Assembly (NCBI GenBank): GCA_016184115.1
Contig: JACPDH010000028.1
Coordinates: 22,618-86,617 of the forward strand
Length of the DNA: 64,000 nt
From: Acidobacteriota bacterium
GTDB taxonomy: Bacteria; Acidobacteriota; Thermoanaerobaculia; Gp7-AA8
Reading direction: 5' to 3'
The notes under the pieces were generated by a model. It ran no database searches. It was not told the origin of the DNA and saw only the letters and a program-made list of their open reading frames with translations. Each line of letters starts with the position of its first letter. Position 1 is the first letter of the stretch. Positions 60,183 through 64,000 of the stretch are shown piece after piece. The translations under genes were made by a program, and so were the position numbers.

Positions 60183-61942
60183 CGCCCCGCTCGCGCACGC
60201 GGCGTGCTCTTCCTGCGCGACTCAGCCTCGCCAGCCGAAAGGAGCTCGGCCGCGTGGAGGCGCGCCGACTCGGAGATCTCGACGCCGCCAAGCATCCTGG
60301 CGACCTCCGCGACCCGGTCTTCAGGTGCGTCGAGCCGCTCGATGCGGGCGACGGTTCGCCCGCCGGTGTCTTCTTTCCAGACGCGGAAGTGCGTGGTCGC
60401 GATCCCGGCGATCTGCGGAAGGTGTGTCACGCATATGACCTGGTTCGTTCGCGCGAGCTCGCGCAGCTTGCGCCCGACGACTTCCGCAACGCGCCCGCCG
60501 ACGCCCTGGTCGACTTCGTCGAAGACGAGCGTTGCGTCGGTCGTATCGGCATGCTTGAAGAGCGCCGCGGCGATCGCGAGCTGGATGCGTGAAAGCTCGC
60601 CCCCCGACGCGATGCGCGACATAGGGCGAAGCTCCTCGCCGCGGTTCGGCGCGATGAGCACGTCGACCGCGTCCCAGCCGTCAGGACCGAACGCGATGCC
60701 CTTCCCGTCGATTTGTAGGCGCGAGCTCGACGACTCGTGCATACCGAGAGAGAGCCGCACCGACGTTCGCTCCATCGCGAGGTCGCGCAGCTCCTGTTCG
60801 ATCTCCTTCTCGAACTGCGACGCGGCGCGCGCACGCGCCTTCGCGATCTCGGCCGCGATCGCACGCCATGCAGCGAAGCGCCGTTCTTCCTCCATCGCAA
60901 GACGGCCCGTCGCCGCTTCGAAATCGGAGAGCTGGTCGTGCTCCGCCCGAATCGCCTCGAAGTGCGCGAGAATCTCGGCGACGTTCGGGCCATACTTGCG
61001 CTTGAGCCGGTCGATCGTCGCCAGCCGTTCTTCGACGACGTCGAGCCGCGCCGGGTCGTGCCGGATCGTAGCGGCGAAGTGGCCGATGTCGCGCGCCGAC
61101 TCCTGCAGCCGATAGCGGATGTCGGCAAGCTCTGACGCGATGCGCCGCACCTCTTCGAGACCGCGCCCGAGCGGCTCCAGCAGCGATTCGGCACGCGCAA
61201 TCCGCGCCAGCGCCGAATCCTCGTCTTCGTCGAGTGTCGCGAACGCCTCCGAGGTCGCCTCGGTGAGCTGCTGCGCGTTCGCAAGCATCGCGCGCTCGTT
61301 GCGAAGCGCCTCGTCCTCGTCGGCCTCGAGATTCGCCTGTGATATCTCCTCGATCTGATAGCGCAGGAGGTCGAGTTTGAGCGCGCGATCGTGCTCGGCA
61401 CCCTGCAGCCGCGCGAGCTCCGCAGCCGATTCCTTCCACGCCGCGTGCGCCTCTCGCGACCGCAGGAGCGTGCTCTCGAGTCCGGCATAAGCGTCGACGA
61501 GCTCGCGAAATCCCTGGCCCGCGATCCGGTCGTGCGATGCCTCCTGGCCATGGATCTCGAGGATCGGGTCCATGCCGCGCTCGAGCTCGCGCACCGCGAG
61601 GGTCGTGCCGTTGATCGACACGCGGCCCCGCCCCGTCGACGCGAGCTCGCGCCTCACGACGACTTCGCCGGTGCCGTTCGCGATCTCCACCTCGACCCCG
61701 TACTCTTCGAACGACGACGCAGTGCGGGCGGGGAGATGGAAGATCGCCTCAGCCGACATCCGCTCGGCGCCGCCGCGAATCGAGTCGGTCGAACCGCGCG
61801 CGCCCGAGAGGAGCTCGAGCGAGTCGATGAGGAGCGACTTTCCCGCGCCCGTCTCACCCGTCAGCACATTGAAGCCCGGGCCGGGCTCGATCTCGAACTC
61901 CTCGACGATGGCGAGGTTGCGAACCTTGAGGTATGTGAGCAT
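60179..61942 (-). CDS. recN: DNA repair protein RecN, 587 aa
   Basis: SMC-like repair ATPase. Walker A GETGAGKSLLIDSLELLSGAR near residues 28-48, RMSAEAIF, ILEIHGQEASH (Q-loop-like), central coiled coil (about 150-360), signature MSRIASGGELSRIQLAIAAAL and Walker B ATLVFDEVDQGVGGRVAEVVGRKL, then VICVTHLPQIAG. All motifs are intact. It gathers broken DNA ends during recombination repair. The ATG has no visible ribosome binding site: heptad array TTCGAAT begins 10 nt upstream. It heads the recN-tsaC unit. Confidence 0.95.
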   Translation of the reverse strand: MLTYLKVRNLAIVEEFEIEPGPGFNVLTGETGAGKSLLIDSLELLSGARGSTDSIRGGAERMSAEAIFHLPARTASSFEEYGVEVEIANGTGEVVVRRELASTGRGRVSINGTTLAVRELERGMDPILEIHGQEASHDRIAGQGFRELVDAYAGLESTLLRSREAHAAWKESAAELARLQGAEHDRALKLDLLRYQIEEISQANLEADEDEALRNERAMLANAQQLTEATSEAFATLDEDEDSALARIARAESLLEPLGRGLEEVRRIASELADIRYRLQESARDIGHFAATIRHDPARLDVVEERLATIDRLKRKYGPNVAEILAHFEAIRAEHDQLSDFEAATGRLAMEEERRFAAWRAIAAEIAKARARAASQFEKEIEQELRDLAMERTSVRLSLGMHESSSSRLQIDGKGIAFGPDGWDAVDVLIAPNRGEELRPMSRIASGGELSRIQLAIAAALFKHADTTDATLVFDEVDQGVGGRVAEVVGRKLRELARTNQVICVTHLPQIAGIATTHFRVWKEDTGGRTVARIERLDAPEDRVAEVARMLGGVEISESARLHAAELLSAGEAESRRKSTPRARAGR

Positions 61943-61951
61943 AGGGTGGTC

Positions 61952-62111
61952 AGGGGATTTCGAATTTCGGATCTCGAATTTCGAATTTGATTGTCAGGTC
62001 ATCGCCGAGAGCGCAGGATGCGAAACCAGATTCGTTCTGCAGGAACTGAAGCGGCCGCAACCGCTGAGCTTCCATGATTCTAAATTCGAAATTCGAAATT
62101 CGAAATCCCCT
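61952..62111. repeat. Heptad inverted array (TTCGAAT family)
   Basis: Left arm 61952-61993 has AGGGGAT then four units of TTCGAAT, TTCGGAT or CTCGAAT. A core of about 85 nt follows. The right arm 62081-62111 has AATTCGA units and ends within the stop codon of the M16 gene. It lies between the recN start and the M16 stop. Confidence 0.85.
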
Positions 62112-63268
62112 ACGCGACCGCCTGGCGCAGTGCTTCGACCGTGATTCCCGGCGACCTCATGTTGCCGAGCAGCGTGAGCGAGATCGACTCGGGATCGACG
62201 GTGAGCCCGGCCACCGCGCGGACGTCGTCCGCGGTGACCTCCTCGATGTGCGCGATGATCTCGTCGGGGGTGAAATGCTTGCCGAAGTAGTACTCCTGTC
62301 GCCCGATGCCCGACATCCTGCTCACCGTCGATTCGAGGGAAAGGAGGACCGAGGTCTTCAGCGATCGCTTGGCGAGCGAGAGCTCTTCAGGGGTGACGCC
62401 ATCGCGCCGGATCACGCGCATCTCTTCGAACACCACGTCGAGCAGACGCTTCAGGTGCTTCGGATTCGTCGCGGCGTAGACCGCCTGGTAGCCGCCGTTC
62501 AGGTAGCCGTTGTGGTACGAGGCGACCGCGTAGGCGAGGCCCTCCTTCTCGCGTACTTTTTGGAAAAGGCGGGACGACATCCCTCCGCCGAGAATCGCGT
62601 TGTAGATCGCCGCGGCGAAGCGCTCATCCGACTGCTGCGGCAGACCGCGCGAGCCGAGAAGCAGGTGAACCTGTTCGAGCTCCGACTTCCGGCGCAGCAC
62701 GACGTGCTGGTTAGGCGCCGGTGTCGTCCACTCGTACCGTTTCGCGGTCCCCTCGGCGCGCCGGAACGCCTTGTCGAGGTGCTTCACGATCTTCGACGCG
62801 CTCACGTTGCCCGAGGCGACGAAGATCATGTTCTCCGGGTGAAACGTCTCGGCGTAGTGTGCCTCGATGTTCGACCTCGTTAGGCGCCCCACGGTCTCGT
62901 CGCATCTCCATGTCGCTGTCGGTGTAACGAGGGTTGAGCACGAGATCGGTGAGGAGCTCGAGCGCCGTCGCCGCCTGCTCGTCGAGGACGTGGGCGTAGA
63001 ACGAGGTGTACTCCTTGCCGGTGAAGGCGTCGACGTCGCCGCCGAGCTCGTCGACGACGAGTGCGATGTCCGCGGTCGACCGCGTCACCGTTCCCTTGAA
63101 AACGAGATGCTCGAGAAAATGAGAGGCGCCGCTGTTCTCGGCCGACTCTGCCGCGGAACCGCTGCGCAGATAGAAACCGAGCGCCGCGGAGCGGACGTGC
63201 GGGATCGTCTCCACGACCACCGTGAGGCCGCAGGGGAGTACCTCACGGACGACAGGAGGAGTCTTCAT
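62110..63268 (-). pseudogene. M16-family zinc peptidase (processing-peptidase-like), broken by an internal deletion and frameshift
   Basis: The 5' part encodes VREVLPCGLTVVVETIPHVRSAALGFYLRSGSAAESAENSGASHFLEHLVFKGT, with the inverted zinc motif HFLEH, as far as RYTDSDMEM. The 3' part, in another frame from about 62892, continues as ETVGRLTRSNIEAHYAETFHPENMIFVASGNVS and includes the second-half domain (MSSRLFQKVREKEGLAYAVASYHNGY). At the junction (about 62893-62905) roughly 35-40 codons are missing, those normally carrying the third zinc ligand Glu and the following D-x-P and G-x-P motifs. The product cannot be a normal enzyme. The stop lies within the heptad array. An assembly error is the main alternative. 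Confidence 0.85.
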
Positions 63269-63333
63269 TGCCGGCTATTCTAAGGGGATTGGCGGCAGAA
63301 GTGAGACGGGAGACGAATGGCTGGCCCGCAGTG

Positions 63334-64000
63334 TCAGTTTCCAGGCTGCGACGTGGTCGTCGGCGATGCGAGCAACTGCTGCTCCGCGGCGAGCTCGTTG
63401 ACCGTGTACATCCAGCTTTCATAGGTCGATTGGCCGAAGAGCTCAATGATGCTCGGGCCGGTCTGCGGAGGTCGTACACCGATGAACGGGCCGCTGAATT
63501 CGCGCGGGTCGACGCGCGGCGGCTTCGCTTTGGGATCGGTCGAGGTCTGTCCAGCTGGCTGCGTGGGGGATGGGACCGTCGGCTGCGGCCCTCCGACCGG
63601 CTGCTGCGTCGCGGGAGTCGGCGTGCCCTCCGGAACCATGATCCAGTCGAGCTCACCCGAGAGCGGATTTGTGTAGGTTTTGCGCAGCACACGCGGCAGA
63701 GTCTTCTTCTCTAGCTGTTCCAGTTTCGTCGGCAGGCCGTTGGTCGTGCGGCGGTAGTCGTCGATCGCCTGCGCGTACTGTTTCATGACCCAGATCGTGT
63801 GGAGCTCGCGCTCGCGCTGCATCACGTCCGACCACATTCGCGGCACGCTGAACGCCAGAACGACGCCGATGACCGTCAGAATGACGAGCAATGCGGCCAT
63901 CGTGTAGCCGCGTTCCGCTTTGCGAGAATGAGAATTGAAGGCCGCGGGGCGGAATTGAGAGCTGAGAATTGAGAATTGAGAGAGGGCCCTCGGCGTCAGC
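63334..64000 (-). CDS. Type IV prepilin/pseudopilin-like protein (GspG-like), 5' end unresolved
   Basis: The conserved start reads KAERGYTMAALLVILTVIGVVLAFSVP-RMWSDVMQRERELHTIW, that is a basic leader, the prepilin-peptidase site Gly before Tyr-Thr-Met, and a long hydrophobic helix; the usual Glu at position +5 is replaced by Ala. The body resembles major pseudopilins (MKQYAQAIDDYRRTTNGLPTKLEQLEKKTLPRVLRKTYTNPLSGELDWIMVPEG) and ends in a Pro/Gln/Thr-rich tail. No ATG, GTG or TTG lies in frame upstream of ATG 63900 before the window edge, and ATG 63900 would omit the cleavage site. Heptads of AGAATTG type run through this region. Confidence 0.7.
   Translation of the reverse strand, partial: LTPRALSQFSILSSQFRPAAFNSHSRKAERGYTMAALLVILTVIGVVLAFSVPRMWSDVMQRERELHTIWVMKQYAQAIDDYRRTTNGLPTKLEQLEKKTLPRVLRKTYTNPLSGELDWIMVPEGTPTPATQQPVGGPQPTVPSPTQPAGQTSTDPKAKPPRVDPREFSGPFIGVRPPQTGPSIIELFGQSTYESWMYTVNELAAEQQLLASPTTTSQPGN
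63924..63984. repeat. Heptad tract (AGAATTG family), one arm
   Basis: Units AGAATTG, AGAATTG, AGAGCTG and related, in two short blocks in the same orientation (63924-63939 and 63951-63984). A reverse-complement arm is not seen before the window end, so this is probably one arm of an array that continues beyond it. It overlaps the leader-coding region of the prepilin gene. Confidence 0.7.

Noticed and set aside
22152..63984. Retron, diversity-generating retroelement or group II intron as the source of the repeats
   Set aside because: No reverse transcriptase or template/variable repeat pair is present in the window.

Overview
The window looks like chromosome of a GC-rich (about 60-63% by eye) Gram-negative bacterium, most probably an Acidobacteriota. 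The best marker is the secreted protein at 33332-35017, which has the layout of the acidobacterial VWFA-related family. A FecR/DUF6600 protein with a Ser/Gly-rich tail, outer-membrane efflux genes, a type IV-like prepilin and a two-subunit 2-oxoacid:ferredoxin oxidoreductase all fit. No tRNA, rRNA, CRISPR array, prophage or complete insertion sequence was seen.

Layout. 1-0.8 kb: 3' end of monomeric NADP isocitrate dehydrogenase. 0.9-15 kb: a surface-polysaccharide locus with two paralogous two-domain glycosyltransferases facing away from each other, a 2OG-Fe(II) oxygenase, a pyruvyl-transferase-like protein, a GT2 enzyme, an O-antigen-type ABC exporter pair, a GT2-GT4 fusion and a GT4 enzyme. 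15-25 kb: double-receiver protein, DapB-like dehydrogenase, XRE regulator, DinB, D-threonine-aldolase-type enzyme, GAF/degenerate-GGDEF protein, DUF1684 lipoprotein, EamA transporter, ApaG, ProC. 25-31 kb: glucosidase, ROK sugar kinase, M20 peptidase, GNAT protein. 31-37 kb: Tag, PilZ, ArfB, VWFA protein, orphan PntAA, TSUP permease. 37.5-44 kb: TetR-TolC-adaptor-RND efflux operon with a candidate operator. 44-52 kb: YfiT-like protein, KorAB, Nth, DUF1287 protein, fused beta-oxidation enzyme. 52-64 kb: FecR/DUF6600 protein, NtrC-type regulator, cytidine deaminase plus amidohydrolase, TsaC, RecN, a broken M16 peptidase and a prepilin.

The unusual feature is the DNA between the genes. About a dozen intergenic gaps are filled with tandem heptanucleotide arrays of several sequence families (AGTCCTN, GAAYGCG, GAACGCA/GAAGTTA, TTCGAAT, AGAATTG, and a degenerate GGCGAGA/CAAAGGC type). 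The usual architecture is one arm of heptads, a unique core, then the reverse-complement heptads. The arms keep the 7-nt phase and often begin inside or directly at the stop codon of the adjoining gene. Two AGTCCTN loci 10 kb apart share an 80-nt core, 72/80 identical by my alignment, in opposite orientation. Intermixed are a MITE-like element with about 34-bp terminal inverted repeats bounded by CTAG (two copies), a shorter CTAG-bounded hairpin element (two copies), and REP-like GTAG hairpins. One REP-like family has compensatory stem changes with GNRA and UNCG loops.

Most functional assignments rest on recognisable motifs and are solid at family level. Substrates of the glycosyltransferases, amidohydrolase, glucosidase and RND pump are not readable from sequence. 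Starts were set by Shine-Dalgarno sites and 4-nt stop/start overlaps where visible; several genes next to heptad arrays have no visible Shine-Dalgarno site.
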